A DNA stretch of 33,369 nucleotides from Burkholderiales bacterium (GTDB lineage Bacteria; Pseudomonadota; Gammaproteobacteria; Burkholderiales; Casimicrobiaceae), in contig JADZDA010000087.1 of assembly GCA_020851255.1 (NCBI GenBank), forward strand, positions 1 through 33,369. The letters run 5' to 3'. The notes under the pieces were generated by a model. The model did no database searches, had not been told where the DNA came from, and was given only the letters and a program-made list of their open reading frames with translations. The stretch's first letter is position 1. Each line of letters begins with the position of its first letter. The position numbers and the translations under genes are program-made. This document shows positions 1 to 8,037 of this stretch, piece after piece.

Positions 1-89
1 CCGGACAACAGGCCGGACAACAGGCCGGGCAGCAAGCCGGGCAGCAGGCCGGGCAGCAAGCGGGTCAGCAGGCCGGCCGCACCCAGTAA
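1..89 (+). CDS. C-terminal tail of a protein with GQQA repeats (partial)
   Basis: Reading from base 3, the sequence encodes six successive Gly-Gln-Gln-Ala units followed by Gly-Arg-Thr-Gln and a TAA stop at 87-89. The 12-base DNA units behind them (GGNCAACAGGCC / GGGCAGCARGCC types) vary mostly at synonymous positions, which argues for selection on the peptide. The rest of the gene lies outside the window, so no function can be assigned. Glutamine/alanine/glycine tails of this kind are low-complexity and probably disordered. A strong hairpin follows the stop, consistent with a gene end. The other two frames read through without a stop near the terminator, so this frame is the best supported one. 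Confidence 0.6.
   Translation, partial: GQQAGQQAGQQAGQQAGQQAGQQAGRTQ
3..74 (+). repeat. 12-bp tandem repeat encoding GQQA
   Basis: Six imperfect copies of a 12-base unit run in tandem with no interruption. Differences between copies (GGA/GGG/GGT, CAA/CAG, GCC/GCG) are synonymous. The array probably continues to the left of the window. Confidence 0.75.
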
Positions 90-110
90 CCGACACTCTT
101 TCGTTGCAGC

Positions 111-135
111 AACCGCCGGCCGCGAGCCGGCGGTT
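111..135 (+). terminator. Hairpin terminator after the GQQA protein
   Basis: AACCGCCGGC and GCCGGCGGTT form a perfect 10-bp stem around the loop CGCGA, 21 bases after the upstream stop. It is followed by TGCGTTTGG, a weak T-rich stretch, so intrinsic termination is likely but the U-tract is poor. Confidence 0.6.
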
Positions 136-140
136 TGCGT

Positions 141-170
141 TTGGGAGCGCCGGCCGGCGTCCGCTATGCT
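141..170 (+). promoter_or_regulatory. Putative promoter of the metalloprotease gene
   Basis: TTGGGA (141-146) and TATGCT (165-170) are separated by 18 bases, a sigma70-like arrangement. It lies just after the terminator and 34 bases before the chosen ATG. This is pattern matching only. Confidence 0.4.
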
Positions 171-190
171 GCGACGGTCCCGAATGCCCG

Positions 191-198
191 GGGGAGGA
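191..198 (+). promoter_or_regulatory. Ribosome binding site deciding the start at 205
   Basis: GGGGAGGA lies six bases before the ATG at 205. The upstream in-frame ATGs at 166 and 184 have no such site, and their extra residues would precede the signal peptide. Confidence 0.65.
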
Positions 199-204
199 CG
201 TTCG

Positions 205-3150
205 ATGCGCGCATGCATCTGGGGACTTTGCCTGCTCGTCGCCTGCCTGCCGCGCGTGGCCGCGGCCGCCGACGACAATCCGCTGGGGATGGGGTACCTC
301 GAGACCCCGGACTTGAAGCTCGTCTGGTTCGAGCCGCTCGACTACCTCGCGCCGCACGTCGCGCGCACGTTCGCCAACTCGCAGGCCTGGCATCGCCGGA
401 TGTTCGGCTGGACTCCGTCGCAGCCGACGACGATCCTGCTGAAGGACTTCGCCGACTACGGCTTCGCGACCGCCGGTTCGGCGCCGCGCAGCCGGCTCAT
501 GTACGACGTCGCGCCGCTGTCGCACGCGTTCGAGACCTTCCCCGCGAGCGAGCGCTTCTACTCGCTGATGAACCACGAGATGGCGCACATCGCCCAGGGC
601 GACGTCGCCAACGACGACGACCGGCGCTGGCGCGCTTTCTTCCTGGGCAAGATCGCGCCGATCGCCCAGCATCCCGAATCGCTGCTCTACAGCTACCTCA
701 CGATCCCCCGCGTCACCGCGCCGCGCTGGTTTCTCGAGGGCGGCGCCGTCTTCATGGAGACGTGGATGGGCGGCGGCCTGGGCCGCGCCCAGGGCGGCTA
801 CGACGAGATGGTGTTCCGCGCGATGGTCCGCGACGACGCGCACTTCTTCGATCCGCTGGGTCTCGACTCCCGCGGCGTGCGCAGCGACTTCCAGTTCGGC
901 GCGAACGCCTACCTGTACGGCACGCGGTTCATGACCTGGCTCGCGCACGAATACGGCCCGCAGCAGGTGCTCGCGTGGTTCCGCCGCGACGAGGGCAGCG
1001 GGCGCTACTACGCCGACCAGTTCCACCACGTGTTCGGCCGCCCGCTCGACCAGGCCTGGGCGGACTGGATCGCGTTCGAGCGCGAGTTCCAGCGCCGGAA
1101 CCTGGCCGAGGTCCGCAGGCACCCGGTCACGCCGGCGCGCCGGCTCGCGGCCGGCGGCGTCGGCTCGATCTCCCGCGTGCATTTCGACGAGGCGACCGGG
1201 ATGCTCTACGGCGCGTTCCGCTACCCGGGCGTCGTCGAGCACATCGCCGCGATCGACACGCGCACCGGCGCGGTCCGGCGGCTCGCCGACATCAAGCGCG
1301 CGATGCTCTACAAGGTCGCCTCGTTCGCGTTCGACGCGCGGACGGGCACCGCGTTCTACACCAACGACAATCTCGCGCTGCGCGACCTGATGGCGGTCGA
1401 CGTGAAGACCGGCGAGTCGCGGATGCTGCTCAAGGACGCGCGCGTCGGCGAACTCGCGTTCAATCCGGTGGACAGGACGCTGTGGGGCATCGAGCATCGC
1501 GACGGCATCGCGCACCTCGTGCGGATTCCGCCGCCGTACGACGACTGGTACCGGGTCGCGACGCTCCCCTACGAGCACGTGCCCTACGATCTCGACGTGT
1601 CGCCGGACGGCACGCTGCTGTCGGCGTCGATGAGCGACGCGAACGCCGACCAGTTCCTGCGCGTCTGGCGCATCGACCGGCTCATGGCCGGCGACACGAA
1701 GCCGCTGTCCGAGTTCAAGTTCGGCCAGTCGGTGCCCGAGAGCTTCGTGTTCTCGAAGGACGGGCGCCACCTGTATGGCAGCAGCTACTACACCGGCGTG
1801 TCGAACATCTTCCGCTACGAGGTCGCGACCGGGAAGATCGACGCGGTCTCGAACGCGGAGACCGGCTTCTTCCGCCCGGTGCCGCTCGCCGACGGCCGGA
1901 TGGTCGTCCTCGACTACACCGCGGCGGGATTCGTGCCGGCGATCATCGAGCCCCGCGTGCTCGAGGACGTGAGCGCGATCCGGTTCCTCGGCGCCGAGGT
2001 CGCGGAGAAGCACCCGGTCGTCAAGGAATGGCAGGTGCCGCCCGCGTCGGCCGCCGCGATCGACCGGGAGGTGATCGCGCGCGGGCCCTACGACCCGGTC
2101 CGTCACGCGAAACTCGAGAGCGGGTACCCGGTGCTGCAGGGCTACAAGGACTCGGCCGGCCTGGGCTACCGGATCGCGTACGCCGATCCGCTCAACTTCT
2201 TCAACGTCGCCCTGGTCGCCTCGTACACGCCGGACGGCGATCTGAAGCGCGACGAACGGACGCACGCGTCGATCACCGCGAACTGGCTGGGCTGGCGCGG
2301 CGAGGTGTCGTGGAACAAGGCGGACTTCTACGACCTCTTCGGCCCGACCAAGCGGGGCCGCAAGGGGCTGGCCGTCGAGGGCGGCTACACGCACATCGTG
2401 ATCTGGGACGAACCACGGAAGCTCGACGCGAAGTTCGACGTCAAGTACTACGACAAGATCGACACGCTGCCCGGCGCCCAGAACGTCGGGACCGCGTTCG
2501 ACCGCCTGCTCACCGGCGAGGCCGGCCTCTACTACTCGGACGTCCGTCGCTCGATCGGCGCCGTCGACGACGAGAAGGGCCTCGCCTGGTCGCTGGTCGC
2601 GACCGTCAACCGCGTGAACCACGAGACGATCTCGCAGGTCCGCGGCAACGTCGACCTGGGATGGGACCTCCCGCTGCCCAATTCCTCGCTGTGGCTGCGC
2701 ACGGCCGCCGGCGTCGCGACCGACCGCCGCGACGATCCGGTCGCGAACTTCTACTTCGGCGGCTTCGGCAACAATTACGTGGACGCGCGTCCGGTCAAGC
2801 GCTACCGCGAGTACGATTCGTTCCCCGGCTTCGAGATCAACGAGCTGTCCGGCACGTCGTTCGCCCGCTCGCTCGTCGAATGGAACCTGCCGCCGGTCGC
2901 GTTCGAGAACCTGGGCCGGCCGGCGATGCACCTGTCGTGGATGCGGCCGGCGCTGTTCGCCTCGGGCCTCTGGACCGACCCGGGACGAGGCTCGTTGCGC
3001 AGGGATTACCAGAACGCGGGCGCGCAGCTCGATTTCCGGGTCTCGGTGCTGCACTTCTACGAGATGACGCTGTCGGTCGGCTACGCGGTCGGGTTCCGCG
3101 AAGGACGGCGCGCGGGCGACGAGTGGATGGTCTCGCTGAAGGTGATGTAG
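205..3150 (+). CDS. Secreted HExxH metalloprotease with beta-propeller and C-terminal barrel-like region
   Basis: 981 aa. Residues 1-22 form a Sec signal peptide ending in alanines. A gluzincin-type zinc site is visible: HEMAH at 124-128 and a downstream glutamate in WFLEGGA (E178), the spacing expected of the peptidase MA-like group. Roughly residues 330-630 contain repeated short blocks of WD40/TolB-like (PD40) character, suggesting a beta-propeller. The last 300 residues are rich in alternating aromatic/polar strands and resemble the bacterial surface-antigen (BamA/TamA-like) barrel, although the protein ends in Met rather than the usual Phe. I infer an outer-membrane-associated protease. 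The substrate is unknown. The start at 205 is chosen for its strong ribosome binding site and signal peptide. The PrsW-family gene follows after 48 bases and is probably cotranscribed. Confidence 0.72.
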   Translation: MRACIWGLCLLVACLPRVAAAADDNPLGMGYLETPDLKLVWFEPLDYLAPHVARTFANSQAWHRRMFGWTPSQPTTILLKDFADYGFATAGSAPRSRLMYDVAPLSHAFETFPASERFYSLMNHEMAHIAQGDVANDDDRRWRAFFLGKIAPIAQHPESLLYSYLTIPRVTAPRWFLEGGAVFMETWMGGGLGRAQGGYDEMVFRAMVRDDAHFFDPLGLDSRGVRSDFQFGANAYLYGTRFMTWLAHEYGPQQVLAWFRRDEGSGRYYADQFHHVFGRPLDQAWADWIAFEREFQRRNLAEVRRHPVTPARRLAAGGVGSISRVHFDEATGMLYGAFRYPGVVEHIAAIDTRTGAVRRLADIKRAMLYKVASFAFDARTGTAFYTNDNLALRDLMAVDVKTGESRMLLKDARVGELAFNPVDRTLWGIEHRDGIAHLVRIPPPYDDWYRVATLPYEHVPYDLDVSPDGTLLSASMSDANADQFLRVWRIDRLMAGDTKPLSEFKFGQSVPESFVFSKDGRHLYGSSYYTGVSNIFRYEVATGKIDAVSNAETGFFRPVPLADGRMVVLDYTAAGFVPAIIEPRVLEDVSAIRFLGAEVAEKHPVVKEWQVPPASAAAIDREVIARGPYDPVRHAKLESGYPVLQGYKDSAGLGYRIAYADPLNFFNVALVASYTPDGDLKRDERTHASITANWLGWRGEVSWNKADFYDLFGPTKRGRKGLAVEGGYTHIVIWDEPRKLDAKFDVKYYDKIDTLPGAQNVGTAFDRLLTGEAGLYYSDVRRSIGAVDDEKGLAWSLVATVNRVNHETISQVRGNVDLGWDLPLPNSSLWLRTAAGVATDRRDDPVANFYFGGFGNNYVDARPVKRYREYDSFPGFEINELSGTSFARSLVEWNLPPVAFENLGRPAMHLSWMRPALFASGLWTDPGRGSLRRDYQNAGAQLDFRVSVLHFYEMTLSVGYAVGFREGRRAGDEWMVSLKVM

Positions 3151-3198
3151 GCCTGCCTCATCATCACGCGCGAATGATCGTGGGATAGGTTCCGACCC

Positions 3199-4212
3199 TT
3201 GTACGCCGATCTCGCAGTCCACGCCCTGGTCGGACTCGCCCCGGTCGTGGGTTTCCTCGCCGCGCTCCGGCTGCTCGACAGCTACCAGCTCGTCTCGCCG
3301 CGGTTCGTCGCCGCGATCGTGGCCGTCGGCGCCGCCGCGGCGGGCGCCTGCTACTTCGTCAACGGCGGACTCGTCGGCGCGACCGGACTCGATTTCACGA
3401 CCTACTCGCGCTCGGTCGGCCCGGTCGTCGAGGAGCTCGCGAAGGCGCTGGTCGTCTTCGCGCTGATCCGGACGCACCGGATCGGGTTCCTCGTCGACGC
3501 CGCGATCCTCGGTTTCGCGGCCGGCACCGGGTTCGCGATCGTGGAGAACGTCTGGTACCAGCACCTCGCGCCGCAGGCGGGACTGGGCACGTGGATCGTG
3601 CGCGGTTTCGGCACGGCGCTCATGCACGGCGGCACCACCGCGATCTTCGCGATGATGAGCCTTGCGCTGCTCGAGAGCGACGAGCGCGCCGGCGTCAAGG
3701 CGTTCGTGCCCGGCATCGCGCTCGCGATCGTGCTGCACGCCGCGTACAACCACCTCACCGGCCAGCCGAAGTTCGCGACGCTGGTCGTCCTGGGCGTGCT
3801 GCCGCCGCTGATGCACGCCGTGTTCAAGCGCAGCGAGAAGGCGGTCGGCGACTGGCTCGGCCGCGGTTTCGACGCCGATGTCGCGATGCTCGAGGCGATC
3901 GGTTCCGGGCGCTTCGCCGACACGCCGGCCGGCCGGTACCTGGCGACGCTGCGCACCCGGTTCCACGGTCCGATCATCGCCGACCTCTTGTGCTACCTGC
4001 GGCTGACGTCCGAACTCGCATTGCGCGCGAAGGGCATCCTGCTCATGCGTGAGAACGGGTTCGACGTCGACATCGACGAGGCGACCCGCGCCAAGATCAC
4101 CGAGATGGCCTACCTCGAGAAGAGCATCGGGCGCACCGGCCTGCTCGCCATCCGCCCGCTCGTGCACACGAGCCATCGCGATCTCTGGCAACTGCGGTGG
4201 ATCTCCGGATGA
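3199..4212 (+). CDS. PrsW-family intramembrane metalloprotease
   Basis: 337 aa, polytopic. Family hallmarks are present: EELAK (E78, E79) in a membrane segment, FAIVEN (E116, N117), an LMHGG histidine (H143), and a late LHAAYNH segment (H180). PrsW (PF13367) proteins are membrane-embedded proteases related to the CPBP/Rce1 fold; B. subtilis PrsW cleaves an anti-sigma factor. The hydrophilic C-terminal 130 residues are cytoplasmic in character and of unknown role. The start is TTG with a weak AGGT upstream; no good ATG gives the complete first membrane segment. It sits between a secreted metalloprotease and a glycosyltransferase, all in one direction. Its substrate here is unknown. Confidence 0.8.
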   Translation: MYADLAVHALVGLAPVVGFLAALRLLDSYQLVSPRFVAAIVAVGAAAAGACYFVNGGLVGATGLDFTTYSRSVGPVVEELAKALVVFALIRTHRIGFLVDAAILGFAAGTGFAIVENVWYQHLAPQAGLGTWIVRGFGTALMHGGTTAIFAMMSLALLESDERAGVKAFVPGIALAIVLHAAYNHLTGQPKFATLVVLGVLPPLMHAVFKRSEKAVGDWLGRGFDADVAMLEAIGSGRFADTPAGRYLATLRTRFHGPIIADLLCYLRLTSELALRAKGILLMRENGFDVDIDEATRAKITEMAYLEKSIGRTGLLAIRPLVHTSHRDLWQLRWISG

Positions 4213-4245
4213 ACGGAGCCCGCTGATGGCCATGGACGCGCGGCG

Positions 4246-5538
4246 ATGAGCGTCGACTCGCCCGCCACCCGCGCGCAGGCCGCCCTGCAGGCCGGGCGCC
4301 ACGCCGAGGCGCTCGCCGCGGCCCGCGAGTGGATCGCCGCGGCGCCCGCCTCGCCGGCCGCGCACCGTTGCGCCGCGCAGGCGTCGGTGCGTCTGGGGGA
4401 CGCCGCGCGCGGCGCGAGCGCCTTCGAGTCCGCCGAGGCGCTGGGCGGCGGCGCGGAGTGCGCGTACAACGCCGGCAACGCGTGGCGCGCCGCCGGCGAC
4501 AGCGCGCGCGCGCTCGCGGCGTGGCGCCGCGCCTGTCGCGATGCCGCCCGGCTCGGCCCGCACGCGATGGCGCTCGGCCGCGCGCTCGCCGCCGCCGGTG
4601 ACCGGGATGCGGCGGCCGCCGCCTGGCTCGCGCGTTTCGCGGCCGACCCGGGCGCGTACGACGCGATCCAGGCGATCGTTTCGTCGGCCGCCGCCGACCG
4701 GGCGCGCGCCGCGATGCCGATGCCCGTGCCCGACCGGGGATCGCACCCGGCGCCGCGGAGCTTCGGCTTCGTGATCTGCAGCATCGACGAGGCGCGGTTC
4801 GCCGCCGTTTCGCGCTCGCTCGGCCAGCGTTTCGGTGCGATCGACCACGAGATCATCCGGATACCGGACGCGGCGTCGCTCGCCGAAGGCTACACGCGCG
4901 GACTGGCGCGGACGCGGGCCGACGCGGTCGTGTTCTGCCACGACGACATCGACCTCCTCGCGCCCGACGCCGCCGCGCGACTCGCGGGCCATCTGACGAC
5001 CCACGACGTCGTCGGCGTCGCGGGCAGCACGCGCGCGACCGGACCCGCGTTCTCGTGGACCGGGCACCCGACGATCCACGGCTGGGTGACCCACCGGATC
5101 GACGGCGCAGGCGATTTCGAACCGTCGTTCCTGAGCCTCGCACACCCGGCGGTCCGCGGCATCGAGGTGCTCGACGGCGTGTTCATCGCCTGCCGGCGGG
5201 ACGCGGCGGTCGCGACCGGCTTCGACGCCGCGATCTTCGACGGTTTCCACGGCTACGACATCGACTTCAGCCTGCGGGCCAGCCTGGCCGGCCGGTCGGT
5301 CGCCGTGGCATGCGACCTCGCGCTCGTCCACCACTCGAAGGGCCGCTACGACGCGGCCTGGCAGCGTTACGCCGAGCGGCTGCGGGCGAAGTTCGCCGGC
5401 CGCCTCGACGGCCCGGTCGGCGCGGCGCACTTCCACGTCGTGCGCGTGCCGACCGCCGCCGACGTCCTGCTCACGCACCGGCGGCTCGCCGAGACGCTCG
5501 CCGCGGCGCGCGTTGCGGGCGCGGCGTCGCCGCCCTGA
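4246..5538 (+). CDS. TPR-glycosyltransferase fusion (GT-A, family-2-like)
   Basis: 430 aa. Residues 1-150 are alanine-rich helical pairs typical of tetratricopeptide repeats. Residues 172-405 match a GT-A glycosyltransferase of the Glyco_tranf_2_5 kind: SFGFVICSIDEARF opens the fold, FCHDDID (232-236 core) supplies the metal-binding acidic cluster, and HGYDIDFSLRA (335-345) is the conserved acceptor-side motif. No signal peptide or membrane segment is seen, so it is cytoplasmic. Donor and acceptor are unknown; TPR-linked enzymes of this kind often modify proteins or surface glycans. The gene follows the PrsW gene after 33 bases. The start is chosen as the first ATG giving the complete TPR region; its ribosome binding site is weak. 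Confidence 0.75.
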   Translation: MSVDSPATRAQAALQAGRHAEALAAAREWIAAAPASPAAHRCAAQASVRLGDAARGASAFESAEALGGGAECAYNAGNAWRAAGDSARALAAWRRACRDAARLGPHAMALGRALAAAGDRDAAAAAWLARFAADPGAYDAIQAIVSSAAADRARAAMPMPVPDRGSHPAPRSFGFVICSIDEARFAAVSRSLGQRFGAIDHEIIRIPDAASLAEGYTRGLARTRADAVVFCHDDIDLLAPDAAARLAGHLTTHDVVGVAGSTRATGPAFSWTGHPTIHGWVTHRIDGAGDFEPSFLSLAHPAVRGIEVLDGVFIACRRDAAVATGFDAAIFDGFHGYDIDFSLRASLAGRSVAVACDLALVHHSKGRYDAAWQRYAERLRAKFAGRLDGPVGAAHFHVVRVPTAADVLLTHRRLAETLAAARVAGAASPP

Positions 5539-5554
5539 CGCCCGGATCCCGACG

Positions 5555-6004
5555 TCAGGCGCGATCCGGGCCGTGCGTCGCGCGCACCGCCCGCCACCAG
5601 GCGCGCCAGGCGTGGGCCGCGACCGCACCGACGATCGCGGTGCCCAGGCCGAAGACGATGCGCGGCGCCACGCCGCCGACCAGCACGCTCGCCCCGCCGA
5701 CGGACGTCGTGAACGGGCCTTCGGCGAACAGCGCGACCCACGCGCCGACGACGGCGAACGCGGTCAGCAGCGTCGCGGCGACGAACGCGTTGACCGCGCG
5801 CATGCCCGGCTGGCGCATCGTCCTGCTCGCGAGCACGCCGCCCAGCGCGAAGATCGCGCCGCACAGCGCCACCAGCCACCGCGGCGCGTGCACGCTCTCG
5901 TCGGGCGCGAAGACCGCCGCGGCGGCGATCGCCGCGCCGAGCGCGCCCATCAGCCACGGCACCCACACCGGGGGCTCGGACGTGTCGCGGCCGGGGCTCG
6001 CCAT
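5555..6004 (-). CDS. Small four-helix membrane protein, unknown function
   Basis: 149 aa with about four hydrophobic segments (near 13-33, 41-60, 71-94 and 117-136) and an Arg/Trp-rich C-terminus. I do not recognise a family. The reading frame stays open upstream to 6547, antisense to gshB, but the ATG at 6004 starts right before the first membrane segment, so I take it as the start. It is convergent with the glycosyltransferase gene (16 bases apart) and divergent from gshB, with 84 bases between. Lack of alternating charge patterns and the consistent hydrophobicity support a real gene, but function is unknown. Confidence 0.6.
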   Translation of the reverse strand: MASPGRDTSEPPVWVPWLMGALGAAIAAAAVFAPDESVHAPRWLVALCGAIFALGGVLASRTMRQPGMRAVNAFVAATLLTAFAVVGAWVALFAEGPFTTSVGGASVLVGGVAPRIVFGLGTAIVGAVAAHAWRAWWRAVRATHGPDRA

Positions 6005-6055
6005 CGTGCGATCGTAACGCCGCGCGGCCGGCGGCGGGCGGCCGCGCGCCGCGCG

Positions 6056-6061
6056 TAGAAT
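6056..6061 (+). promoter_or_regulatory. Putative -10 box of gshB
   Basis: TAGAAT lies 27 bases before the gshB ATG in the divergent intergenic region. No convincing -35 element was seen. Confidence 0.35.
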
Positions 6062-6088
6062 GCCCCGATCCGCACCGAGGCGCCCCGC

Positions 6089-7057
6089 ATGGAAATCGGA
6101 TTCGTGCTCGACCCGCTGCCCGACCTCAAGGCCTACAAGGACTCGAGCGTCGCGATGATGCGCGCGCTCGCCCGGCGCGGGCACCGGATCCACGCGATCC
6201 TGCAGCCGGACGTCGCCTGGTCGCGCGGTTCGACGACCGCGGCGATGCGCGAACTCGCGGTGTTCGCCGACGACGCCGACTGGTACCGCGAAGGCGAGGC
6301 GTCGGCGCGGCGACTCGCCGATCTCGACGCGGTCCTCATGCGCAAGGACCCGCCGTTCGACATGGAGTACGTCTACTCGACCTACCTGCTCGAACGCGCC
6401 GAGGCCGAGGGCGCGCGCGTGTTCAACGCGCCGCGGGCGATCCGCGACCACAACGAGAAGTTCGCGATCGCCCGCTACGAGCGCTACGTGGCGCCGACGC
6501 TGGTCACGCGCGACGCGGCGCTCGTCCGGGACTTCATCGACGAGCACGGCGACGCGGTGGTGAAGCCGCTCGACGGGATGGGCGGCACGTCGGTGTTCCG
6601 CGTACGCGCCGACGACCCGAACCGCAACGTGATCGTCGAGACGGTCGGACGCGACGGCGCGCGCACGATCATGGCGCAGCGCTACATCCCCGAGATCGTC
6701 GACGGCGACAAGCGCGTGCTGCTGATCGCCGGGGAGCCCGTGCCCTATGCGCTGGCCCGGATCCCCAAGGCCGGGGAGTCGCGCGGCAACCTGGCGGCCG
6801 GCGGCCGCGGCGAGGCGCGCCCGCTGACCGACCGCGACCGCGAGATCGCGCAGGCGCTCGGCCCCTCGCTGTGGGCGCAGGGGCTGCTGGTCGTCGGGCT
6901 CGACGTGATCGGGCCCTGGCTCACCGAGGTCAACGTCACCAGCCCGACCTGCTTCGTCGAGATCACCCAGCAGACCGGGTACGACGTGGCCGGCCGGTTC
7001 GCCGAAGCGCTCGAAACCGCGATCCGGAACCCCGCGGCGCCGGGCCGCGCCGGCTGA
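6089..7057 (+). CDS. gshB: Glutathione synthetase
   Basis: 322 aa, the usual length of bacterial GshB. It joins gamma-glutamylcysteine to glycine using ATP (EC 6.3.2.3), the last step of glutathione synthesis in the cytoplasm. Recognisable family blocks are DPLPDLKAYKDSS near the N-terminus, MRKDPPFDMEY, the ATP-grasp segment VVKPLDGMGG, and EVNVTSPTCFVEI near the C-terminus with the metal-binding Glu/Asn. It starts a run of same-strand genes continuing into the phosphotransferase genes, the order typical of Burkholderiales, though a 120-base gap with its own promoter-like box separates it from the EIIA gene. Confidence 0.95.
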   Translation: MEIGFVLDPLPDLKAYKDSSVAMMRALARRGHRIHAILQPDVAWSRGSTTAAMRELAVFADDADWYREGEASARRLADLDAVLMRKDPPFDMEYVYSTYLLERAEAEGARVFNAPRAIRDHNEKFAIARYERYVAPTLVTRDAALVRDFIDEHGDAVVKPLDGMGGTSVFRVRADDPNRNVIVETVGRDGARTIMAQRYIPEIVDGDKRVLLIAGEPVPYALARIPKAGESRGNLAAGGRGEARPLTDRDREIAQALGPSLWAQGLLVVGLDVIGPWLTEVNVTSPTCFVEITQQTGYDVAGRFAEALETAIRNPAAPGRAG

Positions 7058-7121
7058 TTCGCCGCGCCTCCCGGCGGACGGCCGGCGGCGTCCGCCGCCC
7101 CGCTGCCCGGGCCCGCCCGCG

Positions 7122-7130
7122 TGCTACCAT
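7122..7130 (+). promoter_or_regulatory. Putative extended -10 of the EIIA-HPr genes
   Basis: TGCTACCAT fits the extended -10 form TGnTAnnnT and lies 47 bases before the EIIA start. No clear -35. The same form recurs before several other genes in the window. Confidence 0.4.
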
Positions 7131-7177
7131 CGCCGGACCGGTTCCGGCGCGTCTCGGAACGCGCCGCGGACCCCCGC

Positions 7178-7591
7178 ATGATCGGCATCCTGATCATCGC
7201 CCACGATTCCCTGCCCGACAGCCTGGTGCGCGCGGTCACGCACGTGCTGGGCGCGCGCCCGCCCCGGCTCGAGACGGTCTCGGTCCGCTCGACCGACGAC
7301 CCGCTCGACCTGCTGCCCGCCGCCCGCGCGCAGGCCGCCGCGCTGGACGACGGGGACGGCGTGCTGATCTTCACCGACATCTACGGCGCGAGTCCGTCGA
7401 ACCTCGCCGGCAAGCTGCTCTCGCGCGGGCGTTTCGAATGCATCGCCGGCGTCAACCTGCCGATGCTCGTCCGCGCGTTCACCTACCGCGACCAGGGCAT
7501 GGAGACGACGATCCGAAAGGCGATCTCCGGCGGGTGCGAGGGCGTCCTCCACGTCGAGACCGAGCCGGTCCATGCCGCAGCGCGACGTTGA
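7178..7591 (+). CDS. PTS EIIA component, mannose-family fold
   Basis: 137 aa. The N-terminus IGILIIAHDS carries the phosphorylatable histidine (H9) in the position used by EIIA-Man proteins, and FTDIYGASPSN is a conserved family loop. There is no attached EIIB and no EIIB/C/D permease nearby, so this is probably a regulatory phosphate acceptor rather than part of sugar import, as in other Betaproteobacteria. The in-frame ATG at 7121 would add a 19-residue Arg-rich leader and lies over the promoter-like box, so 7178 is preferred. The gene overlaps the next one (HPr) by 20 bases, implying translational coupling. Confidence 0.88.
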   Translation: MIGILIIAHDSLPDSLVRAVTHVLGARPPRLETVSVRSTDDPLDLLPAARAQAAALDDGDGVLIFTDIYGASPSNLAGKLLSRGRFECIAGVNLPMLVRAFTYRDQGMETTIRKAISGGCEGVLHVETEPVHAAARR

Positions 7592-7841
7592 AATCGTCAA
7601 CAAGCTGGGCCTGCACGCGCGCGCGTCGGCCAAGCTCACCCAGCTCGCCGGGCGCTACCAGAGCGACGTCCACATCGCGCGCAACGGCCGGCGCGTGAAC
7701 GCCAAGAGCATCATGGGGGTCATGATGCTCGCGGCCGGCAAGGGTGCGAAGGTCACGCTGGAGACCAGCGGACCGGACGAGAACGAGGCGATGGACGCGT
7801 TGTGCGCGCTGGTCGCCGACTGCTTCGGCGAAGGTCAGTGA
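7572..7841 (+). CDS. ptsH: Phosphocarrier protein HPr
   Basis: 89 aa, standard HPr length. LGLHARASAK holds the Enzyme I-phosphorylated histidine (H15) with Arg17, and NAKSIMGVMML holds Ser46, the target of HPr kinase where that enzyme exists. HPr passes phosphate from Enzyme I to EIIA proteins. It overlaps the EIIA gene by 20 bases. A second HPr-like gene follows after 196 bases, before Enzyme I. Confidence 0.95.
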   Translation: MPQRDVEIVNKLGLHARASAKLTQLAGRYQSDVHIARNGRRVNAKSIMGVMMLAAGKGAKVTLETSGPDENEAMDALCALVADCFGEGQ

Positions 7842-7936
7842 ACGCTCACGTCGCGTACGTGTCGGGGCGGGGCGACGGGCCCGGGCGGGTCGGAATGTCA
7901 TCGTCGCGGAACCCTTCGCGCGCAGAATGGACGAAG

Positions 7937-7945
7937 TGCTAGGGT
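7937..7945 (+). promoter_or_regulatory. Putative extended -10 before the second HPr-like gene
   Basis: TGCTAGGGT matches TGnTAnnnT about 90 bases before the second HPr gene. The surrounding 196-base gap between the two HPr genes shows no coding signal. Confidence 0.3.
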
Positions 7946-7955
7946 AGGGTGCGGC

Positions 7956-7977
7956 CGGGCGGAGCCGGAGCCGCCCG
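7956..7977 (+). promoter_or_regulatory. Leader hairpin upstream of the second HPr-like gene
   Basis: CGGGCGG (7956-7962) pairs with CCGCCCG (7971-7977) around an eight-base loop. No T-run follows, so it could be a weak terminator or a leader structure. It lies just downstream of the -10-like box. Confidence 0.3.
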
Positions 7978-8024
7978 TCACGTCGACGAACCGCGCGGGA
8001 GGGGCGCGGATCGCCGCCCACCGG

Positions 8025-8032
8025 AAGGAGGA
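8025..8032 (+). promoter_or_regulatory. Strong ribosome binding site of the second HPr-like gene
   Basis: AAGGAGGA is a near-perfect Shine-Dalgarno sequence five bases before the ATG at 8038, stronger than those of the neighbouring phosphotransferase genes. Confidence 0.7.
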
Positions 8033-8037
8033 GTCCG

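Noticed and set aside
1-74. Short direct repeats as a possible CRISPR array
   Set aside because: The units are contiguous with no spacers and encode a peptide repeat in frame.
4226-4249. Seven-codon frame (ATG GCC ATG ... TGA) between the PrsW and glycosyltransferase genes
   Set aside because: Its stop overlaps the next start, which could suggest coupling, but it is too short and lacks a ribosome binding site.
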